Source: Salegentibacter sp. R32 (GTDB taxonomy: Bacteria > Bacteroidota > Bacteroidia > Flavobacteriales > Flavobacteriaceae). From it: DNA of 64,000 nucleotides. Below are positions 1 to 7,661 of the stretch, one piece after another. Position 1 is the first letter of the stretch, and each line of letters opens with the position of its first letter. Below the pieces are notes generated by a model, which worked only from the letters and a program-made list of their open reading frames with translations, was not told the DNA's origin and ran no database searches. The translations under genes were made by a program, and so were the position numbers. Location of the stretch: the NCBI RefSeq assembly GCF_008692195.1, contig NZ_RXOM01000004.1, positions 1-64,000 of the forward strand. The letters are read 5' to 3'.

Positions 1-235
1 TAAAGGCTGAGCTGTTCCCGGTCTTGTCCTTGTTGATATTCCATACCTTAAAGATAAACATACCAAAGATCATATCCTGAAAAATGATCGGTAAAGATGG
101 CATGGTTTTGAGACAGTCTGACGGTCTTGTATAACAATCAGTTGTGGGTTGGTTAAAAACTAAGATAGCTAAAATTACCGACTTTTATGTTTGCTCGGTT
201 GTGTCCGCAGGACACAAAGCCGTAATTGCGGAAAT
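1..235. other. Left-edge region without a confident gene
   Basis: On the minus strand a frame is open from about position 170 to the window edge. A possible start at about 102 would give a peptide beginning MPSLPIIFQDMIFGMFIFKV, so a gene could continue beyond the edge, but I recognise no family. A perfect short palindrome (GTGTCC GCA GGACAC) lies near 199-213. The right part overlaps a degenerate attC-like arm described separately. I see nothing else here. Confidence 0.3.
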
Positions 236-250
236 AAGTTGTTGTACACA
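150..250 (-). repeat. Degenerate attC-like site after first cassette gene
   Basis: Immediately after the stop of the 256-822 gene the minus strand reads ACTGTGTACAACAACTT, then TTTCCGCAATTACGGC. This matches the way the second paralogue ends (ACTGGCACAACATCGG). A weak complementary arm (GTCGGTAATTTTAGC and onward) lies near 150-183, so an imperfect hairpin can be drawn. The far arm lacks a clear GTTGTAC core, so this copy is either decayed or not a true site. Confidence 0.35.
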
Positions 251-255
251 GTTTT

Positions 256-822
256 TTATTCTATTATTTCAATCGCTCCGAATTTTTTGTCAATCGGTTT
301 AATTGATTTGTTCTTTTTTTCAATTATATATTCAGTTGTAAAAACGTCTTCTGTTAATTCCGCTAAATCTTTTCTTTTCAAGTTGAGTACGTTGTTAGTG
401 AGTTCATATTTTCCTTGAAAAGTACAATTGTAATCTGCACTATACAAAGTTGCTCCAAAAGTTCCGTTTTCATACAATCTTAATAATCCGCTTTTTGGCG
501 TTGATTCAATTTCAATTCTTCCAGAAAGTGTTTTTTTAGTCCAGAATTTTTCATTTTCCAAATCATTTTGAAAGTAAAAGAGAATTCCAATAGACAATAC
601 TATTAATAAAGGAATGAAGTCAAATTTTTGTTTATTTTTCCACAATTTGATTAAATCAATAATCGTTATAATTAAAAAAGATAATATTAAAAGTCCACCA
701 AATAACACATAGTTAGCAAGAGCCACAAATCCACCACAATAATCTCCAATTGGAAGAAATCGGTAGAGTAAAAATCCACCAATTAAAACTAATATTACAT
801 ATTTAAAAATGCGTTTTCTCAA
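256..822 (-). CDS. Small integral membrane protein, cassette-type (paralogue A)
   Basis: A 188-residue protein of unknown function. The first 110 residues hold about three hydrophobic segments: residues 8-25, one around GGLLILSFLIITIIDLIK, and one after the KFDFIP motif. A soluble C-terminal domain follows, with a YNCTFQGKYEL strand motif that suggests a small beta-rich lipocalin-like fold (inference). It is clearly homologous to the neighbouring 942-1523 gene: both share GDYC, GGL, IIDL, KFDFIPL and KFWT. The only in-frame start next to the conserved junction is TTG at 822, directly after GTTGTACACAAT. Both genes are on the same strand and are separated by an attC-like hairpin, so it reads as a gene cassette. 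Confidence 0.6.
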   Translation of the reverse strand: MRKRIFKYVILVLIGGFLLYRFLPIGDYCGGFVALANYVLFGGLLILSFLIITIIDLIKLWKNKQKFDFIPLLIVLSIGILFYFQNDLENEKFWTKKTLSGRIEIESTPKSGLLRLYENGTFGATLYSADYNCTFQGKYELTNNVLNLKRKDLAELTEDVFTTEYIIEKKNKSIKPIDKKFGAIEIIE

Positions 823-828
823 ATTGTG

Positions 829-958
829 TACAACGGCCCTGGCTATGGCAAGTGCGGGATTTTAGAACCGAATCTTTGTCCGCCAGACCGAATGTTATTT
901 AGTTGTAATATCTTCATTTTTAAGCAGTCAACCCGCATTTGCTATAGCCGATGTTGTG
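829..958 (-). repeat. attC-like imperfect inverted repeat between two cassettes
   Basis: On the minus strand the left arm is CACAAC then GGCTATAGCAAATGCGGG. The right arm is CCCGCACTTGCCATAGCC, then GTTGTAC. The two 18-base arms match at 16 positions and the differences are transitions. About 70 bases separate the arms, and the whole is about 127 bases, within the known attC size range. The left arm overlaps the last codons of the 942-1523 gene, and the right end abuts the start of the 256-822 gene, as integron attC sites do. The core GTTGTAC departs from the classic GTTRRRY. Confidence 0.55.
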
Positions 959-1523
959 CCAGTTTTTTTATTTTTACTTTTTCAATTCCTGATTTCAGAG
1001 GAATTAAAAGACTATCTGATTTCTGAATTTCATATTTGTTAGTAAAGACATTATCTGTCTCTTTTTCTAAGTCGTCTCGTTCAAGTTGTAGTATATTGTC
1101 TTGAATGGAATATCGTCCCGAATAAGTGCAACTCCAGTCCACATAAGATGTCCGAACGCTGAAAGTTTGATTTGAATAGAGCACTATTTGAGCAGCTCTA
1201 AGATCTCCAACTTCTACGTTCCCAACCAACTCCATGTCAGTCCAAAATTTATCTTTCTCATTGTCCAACAACAGTGAATTACCGATTAAGAAAACTGTAA
1301 GAATTGCAAGAGGTATAAAGTCAAACTTTCGTTTTTTCTTGAATGTCTTGACTAAATCGATAATAAGGAAAATCACAAATGAGATTAAAAAAAGTCCGCC
1401 CATTAAAACGAATGAAAGAGCTTCCACTAGTCCAGAGCAATAGTCTCCAAATGGAAAATTCTGATAAAAAGTCAGAATTGTCAACACAGTTAAAAGTCCA
1501 TATTTAATTACTCTGTACGTCAT
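942..1523 (-). CDS. Small integral membrane protein, cassette-type (paralogue B)
   Basis: A 193-residue paralogue of the 256-822 product, with the same order: N-terminal hydrophobic segment, GDYCSG, a second membrane segment GGLFLISFVIFLIIDLVK, the KFDFIPL motif, a third segment, then a soluble domain with DWSCTYSGRYSI. The start is ATG at 1523, preceded by GTTGTACCCAATTTGAAAA, nearly identical to the junction upstream of the other copy. The last residues (AQHRL) are encoded inside the attC-like arm. No function is recognised. The membrane N-terminus and small beta domain could suit an envelope or immunity role, but this is not shown. Confidence 0.6.
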   Translation of the reverse strand: MTYRVIKYGLLTVLTILTFYQNFPFGDYCSGLVEALSFVLMGGLFLISFVIFLIIDLVKTFKKKRKFDFIPLAILTVFLIGNSLLLDNEKDKFWTDMELVGNVEVGDLRAAQIVLYSNQTFSVRTSYVDWSCTYSGRYSIQDNILQLERDDLEKETDNVFTNKYEIQKSDSLLIPLKSGIEKVKIKKLAQHRL

Positions 1524-1547
1524 TTTTCAAATTGGGTACAACATGCG

Positions 1548-1569
1548 AATAAATGCAATTGCATTTATT
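1548..1569. repeat. 22-bp perfect palindrome upstream of cassette
   Basis: AATAAATGC AATT GCATTTATT reads the same on both strands. It lies between the decayed recombinase and the first cassette junction (GTTGTACCC), where an attI or promoter would be expected in an integron. Confidence 0.4.
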
Positions 1570-1578
1570 TACAATTTA

Positions 1579-1857
1579 TCATTTATCCAAATATAAGGAA
1601 TCTAAAGGATTTTTTATTTTTTTAAATGTTGATTGGCCACATGGGTATAAATTTCAGTGGTTTTGGTCGTTTTATGACCCAAAAGCTGCTAGGATGTACC
1701 TTCAACCCACACCATCCTCCAATAAATGCGTCGCAAAACTGTGGCGTAACATATGAAGGGCTAACCCGTTGAACGATTCCGGCACGGGAAGCCGAGCGTT
1801 TTACAATGGCGGAAACACTGGCCTCACTGTAAGGGTTACCCTTCCGACCTTCAAAAA
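1579..1857 (-). pseudogene. Decayed C-terminal part of a tyrosine recombinase (integrase)
   Basis: Reading the minus strand across three frame disruptions gives pieces typical of a XerC/D- or IntI-type integrase: FEGRKGNPYSEASVSAIVKR, then RAGIVQRVSP, HMLRHSFATHLLEDGVG, RYI, QLLGHKTTKTTEIYTHV and a tail ending NPLDSLYLDK. The catalytic box II residues (HMLRH), the GH pair and the final tyrosine (IYTHV) are all readable. Frames shift near 1757 (one extra base), near 1702 (one base lost) and near 1690 (a stop or small indel). The N-terminal half is absent. The NPLD tail resembles the SPLD ending of many integron-type integrases. It lies directly upstream of the cassette-like genes in the same orientation. 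Confidence 0.75.
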
Positions 1858-1882
1858 GTGTCTAGCTATTTTAGGACTAGAC
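1853..1882 (-). terminator. Rho-independent terminator of the SufR-like gene
   Basis: A GTCTAG...CTAGAC hairpin (1860-1882) lies just after the stop at 1900 and is followed on the minus strand by ACTTTTTG. The opposite strand has an A/T run on the other side, so it may work in both directions. Confidence 0.5.
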
Positions 1883-1899
1883 AAAAAAAATAGATTAGA

Positions 1900-2532
1900 T
1901 TACCCCTTTTCAATTTTATAAGCACAACGCCGCGCGCCCGATAAAATATGGTTCACCCTTTTTATCTGTATTTCCTTTCCCAACACTGTTTGAAAAGTAT
2001 GAAGCTCTGCTTTGCAAAAGCCTTGGCAGGTTTTCGCCGCCGAGCAAATGGGGCAATGGTTTTCAGTTAATAAAAAGCTACCATCATCGTTCTTTTCATA
2101 ATTCGCCATATAACCTTCCCTCGACCTAATTTCAGCCAATTTTTTAACGCGCTCCTCCAACGTATCGTCCTTTTTAATCACCTGCTGGTATTTTTCAATA
2201 TTATCTTCCCCCGCAGCACTAATAATTTCATCAAGTGCTTCTTCTCCTAAATTTTGCCTGATTTTCTCAATTAGTTTTACCGTTAAACCCGAATGCGTAT
2301 CAGGAAACTTGTTATGTCCTTGTTCAGTAAGTGACCATATTTGTTGCGGGCGTCCCCTTCCTTTCGACCGGCTTTCAGATTTTACAAAACCTTCGTTTGC
2401 TAATTTAAGCAACTGAAACCTAGCGCCTTCCGTAGTGACGTTCAGTTCTTTTGCTATTTCTTTAATAGTTTGCTCGCCCTTATTTTTTAGTATCCAAATC
2501 GCTCTTTCATTCTCAGAAACTATATTATTCAT
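1900..2532 (-). CDS. SufR-like winged-helix regulator with C-terminal Cys cluster
   Basis: About 210 residues. The N-terminal winged helix (residues 5-75) contains TIKEIAKELNVTTEGARFQL and a GRGRPQQIW wing. The C-terminal part holds NHCPICSAAKTC, FCKAEL and a late GARRCAY cysteine, the layout of SufR/DeoR-type proteins that bind an iron-sulfur cluster through about four cysteines. By analogy it would sense Fe-S or redox status. The upstream TTG at 2541 also fits the frame, but ATG at 2532 (MNNIVSENER) is the more likely start. It is divergent from a superoxide dismutase 88 bases away with a palindrome between them, so control of that gene and of itself is a reasonable inference. Confidence 0.75.
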   Translation of the reverse strand: MNNIVSENERAIWILKNKGEQTIKEIAKELNVTTEGARFQLLKLANEGFVKSESRSKGRGRPQQIWSLTEQGHNKFPDTHSGLTVKLIEKIRQNLGEEALDEIISAAGEDNIEKYQQVIKKDDTLEERVKKLAEIRSREGYMANYEKNDDGSFLLTENHCPICSAAKTCQGFCKAELHTFQTVLGKEIQIKRVNHILSGARRCAYKIEKG

Positions 2533-2549
2533 AATAAACAAAGTATTTA

Positions 2550-2580
2550 TTTGGTTTATTAAACAAAATTAGTATATTTG
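2550..2580 (+). promoter_or_regulatory. sodA promoter with operator-like palindrome
   Basis: TTTG at 2550-2553 and TATATTTG at 2573-2580 are separated by 19 bases, a full match to the Bacteroidetes -33/-7 consensus. The spacer contains the palindrome GTTTATTAAAC (2554-2564). A TAATTTTG box for the opposite direction lies at 2571-2564 on the minus strand. A repressor bound at the palindrome would cover both promoters. Confidence 0.6.
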
Positions 2581-2619
2581 TGGTGTAAATAAAAGTTTAA
2601 TTTTTAAATCTACAAGATT

Positions 2620-3216
2620 ATGAGTTATAAATTGCCAGAATTACCGTACAAATATGAGGCGCTAGCCCCTCACATTGATGCTAAAACCATGGAAATCCAC
2701 CATTCTAAGCATCATCAAGGATATACCAATAAATTAAATGCCGCTTTAGAAGAAGCCGGAATTGCAGATGAACATTTAGAAAGCCTTTTTAGTAAAGTTT
2801 CTCAACTTTCTGCTGGTATTCGTAACAATGGCGGTGGTTATTACAACCATAGTTTATTTTGGACTATCTTAAGCCCAAATGGAGGCGGACAGCCAAGTGG
2901 AGAATTAGTTACTTTTGGTTCAATTGAAGCTTTTAAAGAAGCTTTTAATAACGCTGCTGCCACCCGTTTTGGTTCAGGATGGGCTTGGTTAATTGTAGAT
3001 GAAAACAACAAATTAAAAGTGACTTCTACGCCTAATCAAGACAATCCGTTAATGGATGTAGCCGATGACCAAGGAACACCAGTTTTAGGCTTAGATGTTT
3101 GGGAACACGCGTATTACTTAAATTACCAGAACAAGCGTCCGGAATATATCAATGCTTTTTGGAGCGTTATTAATTGGGACGAAGTAGAAAAACGCTATTT
3201 AGCGGCTAAAAAGTAA
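2620..3216 (+). CDS. sodA: Superoxide dismutase, Mn-type Fe/Mn family
   Basis: 198 residues, the usual length; converts superoxide to peroxide and oxygen in the cytoplasm. The metal-binding signatures are present in order: HHSKHHQGY (His near 27), [10 protein letters not shown] (second His), then [11 protein letters not shown] with the Asp and third His. The glycine run before NHSLFW and the TPNQDNPL glutamine fit the manganese form better than the iron form. No signal peptide. A strong Bacteroidetes promoter lies upstream and a terminator hairpin follows. The divergent Fe-S type regulator is its probable controller. Confidence 0.93.
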   Translation: MSYKLPELPYKYEALAPHIDAKTMEIHHSKHHQGYTNKLNAALEEAGIADEHLESLFSKVSQLSAGIRNNGGGYYNHSLFWTILSPNGGGQPSGELVTFGSIEAFKEAFNNAAATRFGSGWAWLIVDENNKLKVTSTPNQDNPLMDVADDQGTPVLGLDVWEHAYYLNYQNKRPEYINAFWSVINWDEVEKRYLAAKK

Positions 3217-3231
3217 TTTCTTCCACCCCAT

Positions 3232-3282
3232 GCTAAACCCGGTCATAACCTACTAAAGCCGTCCGGGTTTAGCTCTTTTATT
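3232..3282 (+). terminator. Terminator after sodA
   Basis: Perfect 11-bp arms GCTAAACCCGG (3232-3242) and CCGGGTTTAGC (3263-3273), followed by TCTTTTATTATTTG. Confidence 0.7.
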
Positions 3283-3362
3283 ATTTGTATGAACCTGTCT
3301 TGGGGAACAATTGTTTCTTCAACGGTCAGTCCTATGCTTTTTTCAAACTAAACTATATAGCA

Positions 3363-4454
3363 ATGCAACATAATCAAATAAAGTTTAAAATTGCGGTCCT
3401 TATGTTTTTAGGAGGGTTTTTGTTCTCTTGTAATACAGAAGGAGAAAGCCAGCAGGCGCAGCAAGTACCGCAATATCCGGTGTTAAAGGTCACTACAGAA
3501 CCTACGACTTTGCAGCGAAAATATCCTGCTATCATTCAAGGGGAGGAAGACATTGAAATACGTCCTAAAATTCAAGGTTATATTCAAAAGATTTATGTAG
3601 AAGAAGGAGCGCGTGTAAAAAAAGGCGATCCGCTTTTTAAAATCAATGCCCCGCAATATGCCGAGATGGTAAGAGCTGCGCAATCTGCCGTTCAAAACGC
3701 AGAAATTAAAGTGCGTAAAACCGAACCTTTGGTAGAAGACGAAATTGTAAATGCTTATGAGCTGGATGCGGCCAAATTGGATTTGGAAGCTAAAAAAGCA
3801 GCTTTAGCGCAAGCTCAGGCAGATTTAAGTTATACCTTTATCAAAAGTCCGGTAGAAGGCGTGGTAGGTGCCATTCCTTATCGTACAGGAAGTTTGGTGA
3901 GTCCACAAGGTGTTACTCCGCTTACCGTGGTTTCCAATATTGAAAATGTAAAAGTGTATTTTTCGATGGATGAAAAAGAATATTTTGATTTCTACACGAC
4001 TTACAAAGGGGAGACCGTTACCGAAAAATTAAAGGAATTTCCTAATGTGAAACTTCAATTACCTAATGGAAGTATTCTTCAAGAAGAAGGAACTATTACA
4101 GCAATAGGCGGATTGTTGAACCAACAAACTGGGTCGGCCAGAATTACGGCGGTGTTTCCCAATAAAGACCAAAAGATAAGAAGTGGAGGAAGCGGAAAAA
4201 TCATTATTCCGCAATCAGTTTCTTCCGCTATTCTTATTCCGCAAAAATCTACTTTCGAAATCCAGGATAGGCGAATGGTTTACAAAGTGAAAGAAAATAG
4301 GGTGTTTACTACACAGATAGAAACCATGCCTACCACGATTGAAAACGATTTTGTGGTGACGGAAGGTCTTTCGCCGGGCGATTTGATTGTTTATGAAGGA
4401 GCAGGAAGCTTAAGGGACAGTTTACAAATAAACCCTAAAACCATTACCCGGTAA
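3363..4454 (+). CDS. RND efflux periplasmic adaptor lipoprotein (HlyD/AcrA family)
   Basis: About 363 residues. The start is placed at ATG 3363, where a lipoprotein signal begins (hydrophobic IAVLMFLGGFLFSCN with the acceptor Cys). An upstream in-frame ATG at 3285 would add 26 residues before the signal and is unlikely. The barrel-sandwich halves (IRPKIQGYIQKIYVEEGARV and SPVEGVVGAIPYRTGSLV) flank an alpha-helical hairpin, followed by a beta-barrel and membrane-proximal domain. It links the inner-membrane pump to the outer-membrane channel of the three-gene operon. Substrate unknown; multidrug export is the family norm. Confidence 0.9.
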   Translation: MQHNQIKFKIAVLMFLGGFLFSCNTEGESQQAQQVPQYPVLKVTTEPTTLQRKYPAIIQGEEDIEIRPKIQGYIQKIYVEEGARVKKGDPLFKINAPQYAEMVRAAQSAVQNAEIKVRKTEPLVEDEIVNAYELDAAKLDLEAKKAALAQAQADLSYTFIKSPVEGVVGAIPYRTGSLVSPQGVTPLTVVSNIENVKVYFSMDEKEYFDFYTTYKGETVTEKLKEFPNVKLQLPNGSILQEEGTITAIGGLLNQQTGSARITAVFPNKDQKIRSGGSGKIIIPQSVSSAILIPQKSTFEIQDRRMVYKVKENRVFTTQIETMPTTIENDFVVTEGLSPGDLIVYEGAGSLRDSLQINPKTITR

Positions 4455-4535
4455 ATTTAAAAACATATAAGTGTTTGGTTTATATATTCTTAAACATGTA
4501 TCCCTGACATCATATTGCCTTAACTGAAAAGAATT

Positions 4536-7500
4536 ATGCTAAAAAGTTTTATAAGTAAACCAGTATTATCCACGGTGATTTCTATTATCATCGTTATTCT
4601 GGGATTGCTCGGGTTATTTACCTTGCCTATTTCCCAGTATCCCGATATTGCCCCGCCTACCGTAGAAGTAACGGCTTCTTACCAAGGAGCCAATGCCGAT
4701 GTGGTACGAAACAGCGTTCTTATTCCCTTGGAAGAACAAATCAACGGTGTAGAGAATATGCAGTATATGACTTCTACTGCCGGTAATGACGGTAGCGCTA
4801 CCATCACCATTTATTTTGATTTGGGTACCGATCCCGACCTGGCGGCCATGAATGTTCAGAATCGCGTCAACAAAGCCAATAGTTTATTGCCTGAAGAAGT
4901 GATTCGTGCAGGAGTATCTACCAGTAAGAAACAAAGTAGTTTGGTCTATATTTTTAGTATTTATAGTACAAAAGATAATTATGACCAGAACTTTTTGCAG
5001 AATTATGTAAACCTGAATATTCTGCCTAAGTTGAAACGGGTGAATGGAATTGGAGATGCCTTTATTTATGGTGCCCGTGATTATTCCATGCGAATTTGGC
5101 TCAAGCCAGATGTAATGGCTTCTTACGGATTAGTACCGAATGATGTTATCGCTAAATTAAAGCAGCAAAATATTGAAGCCGCTCCCGGAAAGTTTGGAGT
5201 AAATAGCAATCAGGCTTTTCAATATACCATCAAATATAAAGGACGTTTAAAGACCGCAGAAGAATTTGGAAATATTATTATCCGAGCCAGTAAAAGTGGC
5301 GATATTCTTCGTTTAGATGATGTTGCCAAAGTAGAATTAGGAGCCCTTAGTTACGGCAGTAGTACAAAAACCCAAGGTTATCCCAGTACATCGGTGGCGG
5401 TTAGCCAGACAGCAGGTTCTAATGCGTACGATTTGATTAATGAATGTCAGGAAATCATTAAGGAAAGCGCTAAAAATTTTCCTTCAGGAATTGAATATTC
5501 CCCCTTCTTAAATGCCAATGAGTTTTTAAATGCTTCTATTGAAAAAGTAGAACACACGCTTATTGAAGCCTTCATCTTGGTATTTATCGTTGTGTTTATT
5601 TTCTTACAGGATTTTCGTTCTACCTTAATCCCGGCCATATCTGTGCCCGTAGCCATTGTAGGTACGTTTTTCTTCCTGAAAATTTTCGGTTTTACCATCA
5701 ACCTACTTACTTTATTTGCTTTAGTACTGGCTATTGGTATTGTGGTAGATGATGCCATTGTGGTGGTAGAAGCTGTCCACGCTAAGTTGGACCAAGGCTC
5801 TAAATCTGCCAGAAAAGCGACTTTACACGCGATGAGTGAAATTAGCAGTGCTATTATTTCCATTACACTCGTGATGGCAGCAGTATTTGTGCCTGTTTCA
5901 TTTATCGGCGGTTCTACGGGGGTTTTTTATAAGCAGTTTGGTTTAACATTAGCCATAGCCATTGTGATTTCAGCCATCAACGCGCTTACTTTAAGTCCCG
6001 CGCTTTGTGCACTTTTCTTAAAACCCCATAGCGAAGAACACAAAAACAAAAACCTTTTACAACGTTTCTATGCTGGTTTTAATACCGCCTTTCACGCGGT
6101 TACCCAAAAATACCTGAAAGGCGTCCGTTTTCTGTTACGAAGAAAATGGCTAGCGTTGGGTAGTATTGTTGCCTTCTCCGTATTGTCTTGGTTCTTAATT
6201 AAAAACACGCCTACCGGATTTGTTCCGGCAGAAGATAGTCGGGCTATTTTTGGTAATATCATTTTACCGCCTTCTTCCTCTTTAGAACGTACTGAGGCGA
6301 TTACCGATGAGGTAGATAGTATTATCCGTACCATCCCTGAAGTAGAAACTTCTACGCGAATGGCCGGGCAAGACTTGATTAGTGGAGCAGGAGGTTCTTA
6401 CGGAGCGTTTTTTATTCGACTAAAAGATTGGGAAGAACGAGATGGAGAAGGACAAGGAATAGAAAGTGTAGTAAACAAACTGTTTTATAAAACTTCAGGA
6501 ATCAAAGGAGCCAATATTATTTTCTTTGCTGCTCCTACTTTACAAGGTTTTGGAAATACCAATGGTTTTGAATTTAACTTGCAGGACCGTACCGCAAATG
6601 ATATGGATGAGTTTAGTGGTGTGGTGCAAAACTATCTGGGAGCTATTAATCAACGTCCAGAGATTCTTTACGCCACTACTTCTTTCAATAATAATTTTCC
6701 GCAGTATGAACTTGAAGTAGATATCGCTAAATGCGAAATGGTAGGAATTTCACCCGATAACGTACTTGGGGTGATGCAGGGATATTACGGAGGAATTTAT
6801 GCTTCAGATTTTAATCGCTTCAACAAGCAATATCGGGTAATGGTACAATCGGAACCTGTTTTTAGAGGAAAACCGGAAGACTTGCACGCGGTAATGGTAA
6901 AAACAGGAAGTGGTGAAATGACGCCGATTACCCAGTTTGTCACCTTGAAAAAGGTGTATGGTTCAGAATTTATCAGGAGGTTTAACCTGTACACTTCGGC
7001 CAATGTGACTGGCGTTCCTGCTCCGGGTTATAGCTCGGGAGATGCTGTAAAAGCCATACAAGAAGTAGCCGATGAAAATCTTTCCAATCAATTTGGATAT
7101 GAATTTGCAGGATTAAGCCGGGAAGAGGTGAATAGTGGTAGCCAGACAGTATACATTTTCATTTTGTGTTTAGTATTCGTTTATTTTCTGTTAGCCGCAC
7201 AATATGAAAGCTATATCTTGCCTTTCTCTGTCTTGCTCCCCTTACCCATAGGACTTTCCGGTGCTTTCCTGTTTGCCAAACTATTTGGGATAGATAACAA
7301 CATCTTCCTACAAATAAGTTTGATTATGCTTATCGGGTTACTGGCGAAAAACTCCATACTTATTGTTGAGTTTGCCCTGATGCACAGAAAAAGTGGACAA
7401 AGCTTGTTTACATCTGCAGTAGAAGGAGCTAAAGCTAGGTTACGTCCTATTTTAATGACCTCTTTTGCCTTTATTTTTGGTTTAGTGCCATTAATGTTGG

Positions 7501-7661
7501 CTACCGGAGCTGGTGCCGTGAGTAACCGCTCCATTGGGACTGCTGCCGTAGGGGGAATGTTAATAGGAACCTTATTCGGAATATTTGTGATTCCCGCTTT
7601 ATTTATGTTGTTCCAATCTTTACAAGAAAGGTTCAGTGGGGGTCAAAATGAAAAACATTAA
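4536..7661 (+). CDS. RND multidrug efflux permease (AcrB/HAE1 family)
   Basis: 1041 residues, full family length, with twelve predicted membrane helices and two large periplasmic loops. The N-terminus (ISKPVLSTVISIIIVILGL) and the QYPDIAPPTVEV stretch are diagnostic. The proton-relay aspartate pair is present in the fourth helix (AIGIVVDDAIVVVEA), and the lysine partner lies in IGLLAKNSILIVEFA. It is the proton-driven inner-membrane pump of the operon, 81 bases after the adaptor and overlapping the outer-membrane gene. No defect seen. Confidence 0.95.
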   Translation: MLKSFISKPVLSTVISIIIVILGLLGLFTLPISQYPDIAPPTVEVTASYQGANADVVRNSVLIPLEEQINGVENMQYMTSTAGNDGSATITIYFDLGTDPDLAAMNVQNRVNKANSLLPEEVIRAGVSTSKKQSSLVYIFSIYSTKDNYDQNFLQNYVNLNILPKLKRVNGIGDAFIYGARDYSMRIWLKPDVMASYGLVPNDVIAKLKQQNIEAAPGKFGVNSNQAFQYTIKYKGRLKTAEEFGNIIIRASKSGDILRLDDVAKVELGALSYGSSTKTQGYPSTSVAVSQTAGSNAYDLINECQEIIKESAKNFPSGIEYSPFLNANEFLNASIEKVEHTLIEAFILVFIVVFIFLQDFRSTLIPAISVPVAIVGTFFFLKIFGFTINLLTLFALVLAIGIVVDDAIVVVEAVHAKLDQGSKSARKATLHAMSEISSAIISITLVMAAVFVPVSFIGGSTGVFYKQFGLTLAIAIVISAINALTLSPALCALFLKPHSEEHKNKNLLQRFYAGFNTAFHAVTQKYLKGVRFLLRRKWLALGSIVAFSVLSWFLIKNTPTGFVPAEDSRAIFGNIILPPSSSLERTEAITDEVDSIIRTIPEVETSTRMAGQDLISGAGGSYGAFFIRLKDWEERDGEGQGIESVVNKLFYKTSGIKGANIIFFAAPTLQGFGNTNGFEFNLQDRTANDMDEFSGVVQNYLGAINQRPEILYATTSFNNNFPQYELEVDIAKCEMVGISPDNVLGVMQGYYGGIYASDFNRFNKQYRVMVQSEPVFRGKPEDLHAVMVKTGSGEMTPITQFVTLKKVYGSEFIRRFNLYTSANVTGVPAPGYSSGDAVKAIQEVADENLSNQFGYEFAGLSREEVNSGSQTVYIFILCLVFVYFLLAAQYESYILPFSVLLPLPIGLSGAFLFAKLFGIDNNIFLQISLIMLIGLLAKNSILIVEFALMHRKSGQSLFTSAVEGAKARLRPILMTSFAFIFGLVPLMLATGAGAVSNRSIGTAAVGGMLIGTLFGIFVIPALFMLFQSLQERFSGGQNEKH

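Noticed and set aside
1553-1756. Open frame on the plus strand
   Set aside because: It is antisense to the decayed recombinase; the minus strand gives clear integrase motifs.
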